Shown in pieces: positions 43,273 through 51,864 of a stretch of 64,000 nucleotides of DNA. Made by a program: the position numbers and the translations under genes. The stretch covers positions 60,431-124,430 of the forward strand of contig NZ_NFIU01000005.1 in the NCBI RefSeq assembly GCF_002159535.1, in the 5' to 3' direction. Within the stretch, counting starts at the first letter, position 1, and each line of letters begins with the position of its first letter. Source of the DNA: Olsenella sp. An290 (GTDB lineage Bacteria > Actinomycetota > Coriobacteriia > Coriobacteriales > Atopobiaceae). A model generated the notes under the pieces. It had not been told where the DNA came from. It did no database searches and saw only the letters and a list, made by a program, of their open reading frames with translations.

Positions 43273-44226
43273 TTGGCTGGACGCGGCAAGGGAGGCTGCC
43301 TCACGGCGGTCGCGCTCGTGCTCTCGCTCATGGTGGTGGCCGTCGGCGCGGGGCTCGTGCTGCTCGTCGCGACCAACGGCGCGGGGCCGCAGGCGATCGT
43401 GGAGGCCACAGACGAGCTTGAGCCCCGGCCCTTCGACGAGTACACGTGGGAGGAGCTCTCCCGCGTCTCCGCCCTCATCGCCGAGGCGCCCACCGACGAG
43501 GAGGGGCGCTCCGTGGCGGCAGACTGGAACGTGGGCGTGGGCGACGCCCGGCTCCTCGCGCTCGACGACGGCACCACGGTGGAGGCCCGCGTCGTCGGCA
43601 TCCGCCACGACCAGCGCGCCGACGGCTCCGGCCCGGCCGGCATCACGCTCATGCTCTCGCCGATCTCCCTCGAGCCCATCAACTCCGGCGACGAGGACAC
43701 CGGCGGCTGGGAGACCTCGGAGCTGCGGGCCTGGCTCGCGGGGGAGGGCGCCGAGCTTCTGCCCGACGAGCTCGCCGCCGTCGCCGTGCCCGTGACCAAG
43801 CTCACCGTGAACGCCGTGAGCGTCTACGGCGAGCTGGCCGAGGACGCGGCCCCCACGGCAACGACCGACACCCTCTGGCCCTTCTCCGTCGCCGAGGTCT
43901 GCGGCCCCATCTCCTGGAACGCCGACGAGTACGGCGCCTACACCGAGTACGTTGACGTCACGCGCTACGACGCGCTGCTCTCCGCGGAGGGCTCGCAGTA
44001 CGCCTACTTCGCCGAGTCCGGCGTCACGAGCGACTCCGACCCCTCCCACGTGCTCGGGCTCTCCCTGCGCGGCGCCTCCTGCGCCTGGTGGTACCGCACC
44101 GCCGTGCCCTACACCTACCGCGACTCCGCGACCCGCTACTTCTACCAGGTCATGTCCTCGGGCTTCCCGTCGTCTCTCAGCGAGGCGAGCGTTCCGGCGG
44201 GCGTCGTCGTGGGCGTCTGTATCTGA
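43273..44226 (+). CDS. Membrane-anchored or secreted DUF6273-like protein
   Basis: A 317-residue protein. It starts with TTG (43273) after GGGGGAGA. A membrane helix or uncleaved signal at about 10-33 (LTAVALVLSLMVVAVGAGLV) is followed by an outside domain. Residues 130 to 317 show the pattern of DUF6273: GGWETSELRAWLAG, KLTVNAVS, a late LWPFSVAEVCG, CAWWYRTAVPYTY and a terminal GVVVGVCI. Such domains occur in surface proteins of gut Firmicutes and Coriobacteriia with unknown role. A TACCAT box (43235-43240) is a possible -10. It stands alone between dgt and rplS. Confidence 0.75.
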   Translation: MAGRGKGGCLTAVALVLSLMVVAVGAGLVLLVATNGAGPQAIVEATDELEPRPFDEYTWEELSRVSALIAEAPTDEEGRSVAADWNVGVGDARLLALDDGTTVEARVVGIRHDQRADGSGPAGITLMLSPISLEPINSGDEDTGGWETSELRAWLAGEGAELLPDELAAVAVPVTKLTVNAVSVYGELAEDAAPTATTDTLWPFSVAEVCGPISWNADEYGAYTEYVDVTRYDALLSAEGSQYAYFAESGVTSDSDPSHVLGLSLRGASCAWWYRTAVPYTYRDSATRYFYQVMSSGFPSSLSEASVPAGVVVGVCI

Positions 44227-44238
44227 GTTGTGTGCATC

Positions 44239-44267
44239 TTGTCCAAACGGGCTCGCTGTCATATAAT
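44239..44267 (+). promoter_or_regulatory. Promoter of rplS
   Basis: TTGTCC (44239-44244), a 17-bp spacer and a perfect TATAAT (44262-44267). The leader of about 60 bases contains a small stem, GTGCCG (44290-44295) with CGGCAC (44307-44312), which might act in autogenous control as in other L19 leaders. The control role is inferred. Confidence 0.85.
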
Positions 44268-44335
44268 CAACCGCTGTGTGTAAGCCTATGTGCCGTTCGC
44301 GTGCGTCGGCACCTCTAGAGAGACAAGGAAAGAAC

Positions 44336-44680
44336 ATGGACTACATCCGCGCTATCGAGCGCCAGCAGATTCGCGAGGACATCCCCGCCGTCCGCGTTGG
44401 CGACCACGTCAAGGTGCACTACCGCATCACCGAGGGCGACCGCACCCGCGAGCAGGTCTTCGAGGGCGACGTCATCCGCATGAGCGGCGAGGGCGCCCGC
44501 GAGACCTTCACCGTCCGCAAGATCAGCTTCTCCGTGGGCGTCGAGCGCACCTTCCCGCTCCACAGCCCCAAGATCGCCAAGCTTGAGGTCGTCCGTCACG
44601 GTGACGTCCGTCGCGCCAAGCTCTACTACCTCCGCGACCGCGTCGGCAAGGCCGCCCGCATTCGCGAGAAGCGCGACTAG
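44336..44680 (+). CDS. rplS: Ribosomal protein bL19
   Basis: Large-subunit protein at the subunit interface, 114 residues. Family features are [61 protein letters not shown] and the end [17 protein letters not shown] chose the ATG at 44336 after AAGGAAAG; an upstream in-frame start would give a non-family leader. It is expressed alone, between its own promoter and a terminator, instead of after trmD. Confidence 0.97.
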   Translation: MDYIRAIERQQIREDIPAVRVGDHVKVHYRITEGDRTREQVFEGDVIRMSGEGARETFTVRKISFSVGVERTFPLHSPKIAKLEVVRHGDVRRAKLYYLRDRVGKAARIREKRD

Positions 44681-44702
44681 CCCCACGCACAGACGTGCCT
44701 TC

Positions 44703-44731
44703 GGCCGCCCCCTCGGGGGCGGCCTTCTTGT
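44703..44731 (+). terminator. Rho-independent terminator after rplS
   Basis: A stem GGCCGCCCC (44703-44711) with GGGGCGGCC (44716-44724) and a four-base loop, followed by TTCTTGT. It ends just before the rnhB ribosome-binding site (GGAGGTGA), so rnhB translation relies on readthrough or a promoter inside this region. Confidence 0.85.
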
Positions 44732-44744
44732 ATGGAGGTGAGCC

Positions 44745-45533
44745 ATGGACACGACGCCCCGTCCCGTGACGGCCCGCGAGGTCGTCGCCACCATAGCCGA
44801 CGCACCGCTCGAGGAGGCGCGCACGCTCGTGGAGCGCTACGCCGACGACCCCCGCAAGCAGGTCCGCCACGCCGTCGAGGTCGCGCAGAGGCGCATCGCG
44901 CGCGAGGAGGCCGAGCGCGAGCGCGTGCTTGCCATGTACTCCCTCATGCGCTCCGAGGGCGGGGAGGGGCTCGTCCTCGGCGTCGACGAGGTGGGCCGCG
45001 GCGCGCTCGCGGGCCCTCTCACCGTCGCCGCCGTCGCCCTGCCCGACGAGCCCGTCATCTGGGGCCTCAACGACTCGAAGCGGCTTGCCCCCGCACGGCG
45101 CGAGGCGCTCGCCGCGCGCGTCGCGGAGGTCGCCCTTGCCGTGGGGATCGCTCACGTGGAGCCCGAGGCCATCGATGCCGTGGGGATGGCCTGCGCCCTC
45201 AGGCGCGCCATGGCGCGCGCGATCGCGGACGCGGGGGTGGAGCCCGCGACGGTCCTCATTGACGGCAACCCCGTCCACGTGCACGAGCGCGAGCGGTGCC
45301 TCGTCAAGGGGGACGCCCGCGTGGCCTGCATCGCGGCGGCCTCCATCGTGGCCAAGGTCGCCCGTGACGCCCTCATGGTCTCCTACGACGACGAGTGGCC
45401 GGGCTACCACCTCGCCGAGTCGAAGGGCTACGGCTCGGCGGAGCACATCGCAGCCATCCGCGAGCGCGGCCTCACCCCGATCCACCGCCGCTCCTTTTGT
45501 GGAAACTTTCTCGAGACGCCCGCCCTCTTCTGA
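44745..45533 (+). CDS. rnhB: Ribonuclease HII
   Basis: Removes ribonucleotides from DNA-RNA hybrids. It has 262 residues. The catalytic domain starts near residue 77 with LGVDEVGRGALAGPL (D81, E82), followed by LNDSKRLAPARRE, VLIDGNPV-type Asp, and AAASIVAKVARDALM with the last acidic residue after it. The N-terminal 75 residues form a helical extension as in the Bacillus enzyme. It follows the rplS terminator and ends before a 180-base gap in which I see no gene. Confidence 0.94.
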   Translation: MDTTPRPVTAREVVATIADAPLEEARTLVERYADDPRKQVRHAVEVAQRRIAREEAERERVLAMYSLMRSEGGEGLVLGVDEVGRGALAGPLTVAAVALPDEPVIWGLNDSKRLAPARREALAARVAEVALAVGIAHVEPEAIDAVGMACALRRAMARAIADAGVEPATVLIDGNPVHVHERERCLVKGDARVACIAAASIVAKVARDALMVSYDDEWPGYHLAESKGYGSAEHIAAIRERGLTPIHRRSFCGNFLETPALF

Positions 45534-45714
45534 TCGGCCCCTTCTGACCGCGCGCCGCTCCCGTCACGTCCGCGCGGCCCCTCCCTGCGCCGTCGCCCGG
45601 CGCCCGATCTGACCCGGAACCCGCGCGCACGTCCCGCGCGCGTGCGGCGGAACCCTCGCGTCAGCGCCTCGTGGCACGCTGCCACCCACCACAGGCGAGA
45701 GCGAGGAGGCTGCG

Positions 45715-46176
45715 ATGCTGGACACGAACGAGCACGAGCGCGCATGCGAGGGCGAGGCGACCGAGAGGCCACGGGAGGCGACGCCTGTCAGCGAGCTCAC
45801 GCCGCGCGAGCTTGGGATGCGGGGCGAGGACATCGCCGCCGCCTACCTCGAGCGCCACGGCTGGGCCGTGCTCGAGCGCAACTGGCGCTGCGACTTCGGC
45901 GAGGTCGACATCGTCGCGCGCGAGGACGGCAGGGGGAGCGACGTGGTCCTTCTCGAGGTCAAGACGCGCCTTGCGCTTGGCGAGCGGGCCGACGTCATGC
46001 CTGAGCTGGCCGTCGACCGGGCCAAGCGCGACCGCTACCGGATGCTCGCGCTCTGCTACGTGGTCGCGCACCCCGAGGTCGAGACCGTGCGCTTTGACGT
46101 CATCGCGATCAACGTGGTCAGGGAGGGCGGCGCGCGGCTCCGCCACCTCTCGGGCGCGTTCAGCCTGGACAGCTGA
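45715..46176 (+). CDS. yraN: YraN family (UPF0102) endonuclease-like protein
   Basis: A 153-residue protein of the UPF0102 family, with a restriction-endonuclease-like fold. The core reads GEDIAAAYLERHGWAVLERNWR, DFGEVDIVAREDG (Asp of the active-site pattern) and VLLEVKTRLALGE (the ExK motif). About 40 charged N-terminal residues precede it. The gene is typically found between rnhB and comM or dprA, as here, and overlaps comM by one base. Biochemical role is not established. Confidence 0.9.
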   Translation: MLDTNEHERACEGEATERPREATPVSELTPRELGMRGEDIAAAYLERHGWAVLERNWRCDFGEVDIVAREDGRGSDVVLLEVKTRLALGERADVMPELAVDRAKRDRYRMLALCYVVAHPEVETVRFDVIAINVVREGGARLRHLSGAFSLDS

Positions 46177-47663
46177 TGGAGGCCGGAGGCGCCGTCGTGA
46201 CGACGGCCACGCTCTTCGGGACGGACGCGCGCGTCGTCGACGTCGAGGTGAGCGCGCTTGGCGGCCTGCCGGGCATCGACATCGTGGGCATGCCCGACAC
46301 CGCCGTCCTCGAGGCGCGCTCGCGCGTGCGCTGCGCCCTCAGGGGGTGTGGGTTCACCCTGCCGCGCCTGCACGTGACCGTGAGCCTCGCCCCGGGCGAG
46401 CTCAGGAAGTCCGGCACGGGCTTTGACCTTCCCATCGCCGTGGCCATTCTCGCGGCCACCCACCAGCTCCCTCCCCGGGTCGCCGACGGCTGCCTGCTCG
46501 TGGGGGAGCTCGCGCTCGACGGCTCGGTCTGCCCGGTCCGCGGAGCGGCCGCCTACGCCGCGCTCGCCGCGGAGCGCGGGCTCACCCTCGTGGCGCCCGC
46601 GCAGCAGCCGCTGCCGGGCGCCTGGGGCGCGGGCGCGCGGGGCATCAGCCACCTCGCGCAGATGCGGGGCGGGGTCGACGCGCTGCCCGCGCTCGAGGCG
46701 GAGGCCGCCGTCCCCGCCGCATGCGCGCCCGCCCTCGACTTCGCCGACGTCGTCGACCAGGAGCTCGCCAAGCGGGCCATGGTCATCGCCGCGGCGGGCT
46801 CCCACGGCGTGCTCATGATCGGCCCGCCCGGCGCCGGCAAGACCATGCTCGCGCGGTGCCTGCCGACCATCCTTCCGCCGCTCGACGAGCGCGAGGCCGC
46901 CGAGGCCATGCTCGTCCACTCCGTCGCCGGCCAGCCGATCGAGGCGCTCGCCCGTGGGGAGCGGCCCTTCCGCGCTCCCCACCACTCGATCTCGCTCGGC
47001 GGCCTTGTCGGGGGAGGCAGGCCCGTCCTGCCCGGGGAGGTGTCGCTCGCGCACAGGGGGGTGCTCTTCCTCGACGAGCTCCCCGAGTTCTCCCGCGTGG
47101 CGCTCCAGGCGCTGAGGCAGCCCCTCGAGGAGCACGAGGTGCGCATCGGGCGGGTCGACGGGACCTACGTCTTCCCCTGCGACTTCCAGCTCGTCGCGGC
47201 CGCCAACCCCTGCCCCTGCGGCCACCTCGGGGACCCGGGCCACGAGTGCGTCTGCCCGCCCGGCCGCGTCCTCTCGTACCAGGCGAAAATCGGCGGGCCG
47301 CTCCTCGACCGGATCGACGTCGTCGTGGACGTGGCGCGGCCGTCCGGCTCCAAGGTCATCCGCTCTCAGGCCGGGACGGGCTCCTCGCAGATGCGCGACC
47401 AGGTCATGGCCGCCCGCGAGTTTGCCGCGTGGCGCGCGGGCCGCGAGGGGGAGGCGGCCGGGGGCGCCGTCGCCGCGGCCCACCTCGACCCCGCGGCGCT
47501 TGCGGCCTTCGAGGGGATGGCCGAGCGCCTCTCGCTCGGCGGGCGCTCCATCGTGCGTGTCGCCCGCGTCGCGCGCACGATCGCCGACCTCGGCGCGCGC
47601 GAGCTCGTCGGCGTCGACGACGTGGTCGAGGCGCTCGGCTTCCGCTCGAGGGATGCCTCGTGA
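46176..47663 (+). CDS. comM: YifB/ComM family Mg-chelatase-like AAA ATPase
   Basis: A 495-residue protein. ComM in naturally competent bacteria is a helicase promoting branch migration during transformation. The N-terminal Lon-protease-like domain has GLPGIDIVGMPDTAVLEAR. Walker A is IGPPGAGKTMLARCLP (from about 215), Walker B is GVLFLDELPEF, and a zinc motif NPCPCGHLGDPGHECVC follows. The C-terminal MG-chelatase part is at about 390-490. It overlaps both yraN (1 base) and dprA (GTGA), which supports a DNA-uptake role. Confidence 0.92.
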   Translation: MEAGGAVVTTATLFGTDARVVDVEVSALGGLPGIDIVGMPDTAVLEARSRVRCALRGCGFTLPRLHVTVSLAPGELRKSGTGFDLPIAVAILAATHQLPPRVADGCLLVGELALDGSVCPVRGAAAYAALAAERGLTLVAPAQQPLPGAWGAGARGISHLAQMRGGVDALPALEAEAAVPAACAPALDFADVVDQELAKRAMVIAAAGSHGVLMIGPPGAGKTMLARCLPTILPPLDEREAAEAMLVHSVAGQPIEALARGERPFRAPHHSISLGGLVGGGRPVLPGEVSLAHRGVLFLDELPEFSRVALQALRQPLEEHEVRIGRVDGTYVFPCDFQLVAAANPCPCGHLGDPGHECVCPPGRVLSYQAKIGGPLLDRIDVVVDVARPSGSKVIRSQAGTGSSQMRDQVMAAREFAAWRAGREGEAAGGAVAAAHLDPAALAAFEGMAERLSLGGRSIVRVARVARTIADLGARELVGVDDVVEALGFRSRDAS

Positions 47664-48568
47664 GCGCGGCGGGCGAGGGGCGCTGGGAGCTCGGGCGCGA
47701 CGACGCGCGCTACCCGGCCGCCCTTCTCGATCTGGAGCGCCCTCCCGAGGTCCTCTACGGCCGGGGCGACCCCGAGGCCCTCGCGGGACCGTGCGTCTCG
47801 GTGGTCGGAGCGCGGCGCGCGACCCCCTACGGGCTCGCCGTCGCGGAGATGGCGGCCCGCGTGGCCGCGGAGTGCGGCGTGACCGTGGTCTCGGGGGGCG
47901 CGATGGGCTGCGACCGCGCCGCGGGGCTCGCGGCGCTGCGCGCCCGGGGCAGGACCGTCGTGGTCTCGGGCTGCGGGGCCGACCTCACCTACCCGGCGGC
48001 CTCTGCCGACCTCTTCGACGCGGCGCTTGCGGCGGGCGGGGCCGTCGTCTCTCTGGAGCGCTGGGGCCAGGGGCCCCGACGCTGGGCGTTTCCCAAGAGG
48101 AACGCCGTCATCGCGGCCCTCTCCGAGGTGCTCGTCGTGACGGAGGCGGGGCTGCGCTCCGGCACGATGTCCACCGCCGAGGCCGCGGCGGCCCTGGGCC
48201 GGACGGTCTACGCCGTCCCGGGGTCGATCTTCTCCCCGGGCTCGGCGGGCACGAACCTCCTCATCGCCGAGGGGGCGCGCGTCATCCCCGACGAGCGGGC
48301 GCTCGAGGTCTCGCTCGCCCTCGACTACGGCGTCGCGCGCTTTGCCACGGGCGGGCGCGAGGGAGGGGAGGGACCGGTGGCGGCGGCCCTCATCGCCTCG
48401 CCCGCCCGGCCCGACGAGCTCGCCGAGCGCCTCAACGAGAGCGTCCTCACCGTCCTCAGGACCCTCTCCGACTACGAGGCCAGAGGAATCGTGGAGCGGC
48501 TGCCGGACGGGAGATACTCGCCGACGCGGGCCCTCCTCTTGGGTCACAATGGTGGGCCGAGGACATGA
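47660..48568 (+). CDS. dprA: DNA-processing protein DprA
   Basis: Loads RecA on incoming single-stranded DNA in transformation. It has 302 residues. The Rossmann fold has VSVVGARRATPYG, VVSGGAMGCDRAAG, FPKRNAVIAALSEVLVVTEAG and the SGTMSTAEAAAALGR motif. A C-terminal winged-helix region (about 235-290) is present. The start is a GTG overlapping the comM stop. In AMGCDRAA the usual ARGID pattern is altered but equivalent. Confidence 0.94.
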   Translation: MSAAGEGRWELGRDDARYPAALLDLERPPEVLYGRGDPEALAGPCVSVVGARRATPYGLAVAEMAARVAAECGVTVVSGGAMGCDRAAGLAALRARGRTVVVSGCGADLTYPAASADLFDAALAAGGAVVSLERWGQGPRRWAFPKRNAVIAALSEVLVVTEAGLRSGTMSTAEAAAALGRTVYAVPGSIFSPGSAGTNLLIAEGARVIPDERALEVSLALDYGVARFATGGREGGEGPVAAALIASPARPDELAERLNESVLTVLRTLSDYEARGIVERLPDGRYSPTRALLLGHNGGPRT

Positions 48569-48596
48569 CGGCGCGCGTCGCCGGGAAGGAGCAGGC

Positions 48597-49928
48597 ATGG
48601 AAGGGTTCGTGACGGTCGTCGGCGCGGGTCTCGCGGGCAGCGAGTGCGCGCTCCAGCTCGCCCGCAGGGGGGTGTGCGTGCGCCTCGTGGAGCAGCGCCC
48701 CGAGAGAAGGTCGCCCGCGCACCACACCGACGGCTTCGCCGAGCTCGTCTGCTCCAACTCGCTCAAGTCCACCCGGCCCGAGACCGCGGCGGGCCTGCTC
48801 AAGCACGAGCTCGACCGCATGGGCTGCGAGCTCTTGCCCATCGCCCGCGCGGCGGCGGTGCCGGCGGGCGGGGCCCTCGCCGTCGACCGCGAGGCGTTCT
48901 CCCGCGAGGTCACCCGCCGCGTCGAGGCGCACCCCCTCATCGAGGTGGTGCGCGCGGAGGCGACCTCGATCCCCGAGGGGCCGAGCGTGATCGCTGCCGG
49001 GCCGCTCTGCTCCGACGCGCTCTTCGCGGCGGTCGCGAAGGCGGTCGGGGGCGAGAGCATGAGCTTCTTCGACGCGGCGGCGCCCATCGTCGACGCCGAG
49101 TCCGTCGACCGCTCGGTCGCGTTCGCGCAGTCGCGCTACGAGGAGGGCCGGGGCGGCGACTACCTCAACTGCCCCCTCGACCGGGCGGAGTACGACGCCT
49201 TCATGGAGGCGCTCCTCGGCGCCGAGCGCGTCATCGCGCGCGACTTCGAGCAGGCCGACCTCTTCTGCGCCTGCCAGCCCGTTGAGGAGGTGGCCCGCAC
49301 CGGCCACGACTCGCTGCGCTTCGGCGCGCTCAAGCCGGTCGGGCTCACCGACCCCAGGACGGGGCGGCGCCCGTGGGCGGCAGTGCAGCTGCGCGCGGAG
49401 ACCGCCGACGCCGCGGCCTACAACCTCGTCGGCTTCCAGACCAACCTCACCTGGCCCGAGCAGCGCCGCGTGTTCCGGATGATCCCGGGCCTCGCCGAGG
49501 CCGAGTTCCTGCGCTACGGCGTCATGCACCGCAACTCCTTCGTGGACGCCCCCCGCGCGCTCGACGCGACCTTCAAGATCCCCGGCACCTCCGCGCGCCT
49601 CGCGGGGCAGATCACGGGCACGGAGGGCTACGTCGAGGCCGTCGCCTCGGGGCTGCTCGCCGCGCTCAACACCTACGCCGAGCTCATCGAGGCCCCGACC
49701 GTGGCCCTGCCCCGCACGGGCGCCCTGGGCTCGCTCGTCGCCTGGGCGACCGACCCCGCCACGACCGACTACCAGCCCATGCACGTCAACTACGGCATCG
49801 TGCCGCCGCTCGAGAACCCGCCCCGAAGGAAGGCCGAGAAGCGCGCCGCGCTCGCCGAGCGCGCCCGGCGCGACCTCGACGCCTACCTCGCCGGCAGGCC
49901 CGAGCTCTTCCCGGCCCCGCGCGCGTGA
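48597..49928 (+). CDS. trmFO: Methylenetetrahydrofolate-tRNA-(uracil-5)-methyltransferase
   Basis: Flavin enzyme making 5-methyluridine at position 54 of tRNA with methylenetetrahydrofolate. It has 443 residues. The FAD-binding motif VVGAGLAGSECALQLAR starts near residue 7, then CSNSLKSTRPETAAGLLKHEL with the catalytic cysteine region, NCPLDRAEYDAF, and FQTNLTWPEQRRVFRMIPGL. The late LAGQITGTEGYVEAVASGL is also typical. I chose the ATG at 48597 (GAAGGAGC upstream). It overlaps xerC by GTGA. Confidence 0.96.
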   Translation: MEGFVTVVGAGLAGSECALQLARRGVCVRLVEQRPERRSPAHHTDGFAELVCSNSLKSTRPETAAGLLKHELDRMGCELLPIARAAAVPAGGALAVDREAFSREVTRRVEAHPLIEVVRAEATSIPEGPSVIAAGPLCSDALFAAVAKAVGGESMSFFDAAAPIVDAESVDRSVAFAQSRYEEGRGGDYLNCPLDRAEYDAFMEALLGAERVIARDFEQADLFCACQPVEEVARTGHDSLRFGALKPVGLTDPRTGRRPWAAVQLRAETADAAAYNLVGFQTNLTWPEQRRVFRMIPGLAEAEFLRYGVMHRNSFVDAPRALDATFKIPGTSARLAGQITGTEGYVEAVASGLLAALNTYAELIEAPTVALPRTGALGSLVAWATDPATTDYQPMHVNYGIVPPLENPPRRKAEKRAALAERARRDLDAYLAGRPELFPAPRA

Positions 49929-50860
49929 GCGGGCGGGCGGCGCCCGCGGGGCGCACAGACGACGCCGAGGGGCTCGCCGAGCTCGTCGACGCGTTCTGCC
50001 GCCACCTCGCGGAGGTGAGGAACTTCTCGCCCAACACGGTCCGCGCCTATCGCGCGGACCTGGGCTCGTTCGTGGACTGGTGCCGCAGGGAGGGCGTCCG
50101 CCCGCTCACGGTCACCCACCGCGAGCTCAGGCGCTACCTCGGCGAGCTCGCCCGCGCCGGCTACGCCGCGCGCACCGTGAACCGGCGGCTCTCGGCCCTG
50201 CGCGGCCTCTACCGCTGGATGCTCAGGGAGGGCGTCGTGACCTCTGAGGCGGCCTCGGCGCTCGCGAGCCCCAAGACGGCGCGCGACCTGCCGCGCACGA
50301 TGTCCGACGCCGACGTGACGGCCCTCCTGGGCACCTGCGACGCGTCCCATCCCGACGGGCTCAGGGACCGGGCCTTCCTCGAGCTCCTCTACGCCACCGG
50401 CGCGCGCGTCTCGGAGGCGGCCGGCCTGCGCGTGGGGGACCTCGACCCGGAGCGCTCCCAGGCGCGCCTCTTCGGCAAGGGGTCCAAGGAGCGCATCGTG
50501 CCGGTCTACGACTCCGCGCTCGCGTGGGTCTCCCGCTACCTCTCCGAGGCGCGCCCGCGCCTCCTCGCGGGCCGGGCCGACCACGGCGCGCTCTTCGTCT
50601 CCACGCGCGGCAACCCCATGTCCGCCGACGCGCTGAGGACCGTCTTCGAGCGCCACGTGGCGCTCGCGGGGCTCGACCCGCGCCTCACGCCCCACGCGAT
50701 GCGCCACACCTTCGCCACCGAGCTCCTCTCGGGCGGGGCGGACCTGCGCAGTGTCCAGGAGCTCCTCGGCCACGAGAGCCTCCAGACGACCCAGGTCTAC
50801 ACGCACCTCTCGGTCGAGCGGCTGAGAGACGCCGCCCGTCGGGCGCATCCCCGCTCGTAG
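49925..50860 (+). CDS. xerC: Tyrosine recombinase XerC/XerD type
   Basis: A 311-residue site-specific recombinase for chromosome dimer resolution. The N-terminal SAM-like domain (FCRHLAEVRNFSPNTVRAYR) precedes the catalytic domain. Active-site residues are R161 (ATGARVSE), the Lys of GKGSKER (185 or 188), H257 and R260 (HAMRHTF), H283 (LGHESL) and nucleophile Y292 (VYTHLS). The order dprA-trmFO-xerC is the conserved Gram-positive order, which supports XerC over XerD or an integrase. It starts with GTG overlapping the trmFO stop. Confidence 0.9.
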   Translation: MSGRAAPAGRTDDAEGLAELVDAFCRHLAEVRNFSPNTVRAYRADLGSFVDWCRREGVRPLTVTHRELRRYLGELARAGYAARTVNRRLSALRGLYRWMLREGVVTSEAASALASPKTARDLPRTMSDADVTALLGTCDASHPDGLRDRAFLELLYATGARVSEAAGLRVGDLDPERSQARLFGKGSKERIVPVYDSALAWVSRYLSEARPRLLAGRADHGALFVSTRGNPMSADALRTVFERHVALAGLDPRLTPHAMRHTFATELLSGGADLRSVQELLGHESLQTTQVYTHLSVERLRDAARRAHPRS

Positions 50861-50886
50861 AGCGCCTGTGGAGACGCCCGGGGGCC

Positions 50887-50915
50887 TCGACAGGGACGGG
50901 GAAAGGCGCTATACT
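50887..50915 (+). promoter_or_regulatory. Promoter of rpsB-tsf
   Basis: TCGACA (50887-50892), a 17-bp spacer and TATACT (50910-50915). The transcript would carry an unusually long leader of about 150 bases before rpsB. Confidence 0.8.
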
Positions 50916-50921
50916 TCCAAC

Positions 50922-51073
50922 CCGTTGTGCACACGCACGGCATGTCGCGTACCAGCGCGGCACCATCTCGCACGCGCGATGACCCGCCCGCCGTGGTGCC
51001 CGGGGCTTTTAGCCAGGCCTCGGGTGGCGTCTCGGGGATGACTCGCGCGGAGGACCAACCACAGGAGGTTACC
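50922..51073 (+). promoter_or_regulatory. Long 5' leader of rpsB
   Basis: About 150 bases between the promoter and the rpsB ATG without a supported gene. A long leader on an rpsB-tsf mRNA is typical for autogenous control by protein S2, known in other bacteria. I see several GC-rich self-complementary stretches but could not fix one fold by eye. The ribosome-binding site ACAGGAGGT closes the leader. Confidence 0.4.
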
Positions 51074-51835
51074 ATGGCTAAGATCACTATCCAGACCCTG
51101 CTCGACGCCGGCTGCCACTACGGCCACCAGACCCGCCGCTGGAACCCCAAGATGAAGCCCTACATCTTCGGCGAGCGCAACGGCATCTACATCCTCGACC
51201 TCAAGCAGACCATGCTCGGGGCGGACAAGGCCTACACCTTCCTCAAGGAGACCGCGTCCAAGGGCGGCACCGTGCTGTTCGTGGGCACCAAGAAGCAGGC
51301 CCAGGAGCCCATCGCGGCCCAGGCCGAGCGCTGCGGCATGCCCTACATCAACCAGCGCTGGCTCGGCGGCATGCTCACCAACTTCGTGACCATCCGCTCC
51401 CGCATCCAGCGCATGGAGGAGCTCGAGGCCATGGTCGAAGACGGCCGCATGGCCCTTCTCCCCAAGAAGGAGCAGGCCGTGCTCTCCAAGGAGCTCGACA
51501 AGCTCCAGGCCAACCTCGGCGGCGCCCGCACCATGACGGCCCTCCCGCAGGCCATCTTCGTCGTTGACTCCAAGCGCGAGGAGATCGCCGTGCGCGAGGC
51601 CAACCGCCTGCACATCCCCGTCGTGAGCCTGCTCGACACCAACTCCGACCCCGACGTGGTCGACTACGGCGTCCCCGCCAACGACGACGCCATCCGCTCC
51701 GTCTCCCTCATGTGCGAGCTCGCGGCCGACGCCGTGCTCGCCGGCTCCGGCAAGGAGCAGATCACGGCCGAGGAGATGGCCGCCCCCGCCCAGACCGACG
51801 CCGAGCCCGCGGCCGAGGCCGTCGCGGCCGAGTAG
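51074..51835 (+). CDS. rpsB: Ribosomal protein uS2
   Basis: Small-subunit protein of 253 residues. Family features are [59 protein letters not shown] and [18 protein letters not shown] chose the ATG at 51074 after CAGGAGG; an open frame upstream to 50927 lies in the leader and is not family-like. The last 20 residues are an Ala-Glu-Pro tail. It is the first gene of the rpsB-tsf operon. Confidence 0.97.
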   Translation: MAKITIQTLLDAGCHYGHQTRRWNPKMKPYIFGERNGIYILDLKQTMLGADKAYTFLKETASKGGTVLFVGTKKQAQEPIAAQAERCGMPYINQRWLGGMLTNFVTIRSRIQRMEELEAMVEDGRMALLPKKEQAVLSKELDKLQANLGGARTMTALPQAIFVVDSKREEIAVREANRLHIPVVSLLDTNSDPDVVDYGVPANDDAIRSVSLMCELAADAVLAGSGKEQITAEEMAAPAQTDAEPAAEAVAAE

Positions 51836-51864
51836 TCATCCCTTTCGAGAAGAGGAGAACAACC

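Noticed and set aside
45534..45714. Possible small gene or RNA between rnhB and yraN
   Set aside because: The 180 bases are GC-rich with imperfect inverted repeats but no supported start, ribosome-binding site or stable hairpin with a T-run.
49925..50860. Phage integrase instead of XerC
   Set aside because: Conserved dprA-trmFO-xerC order and lack of phage genes favour the housekeeping recombinase.
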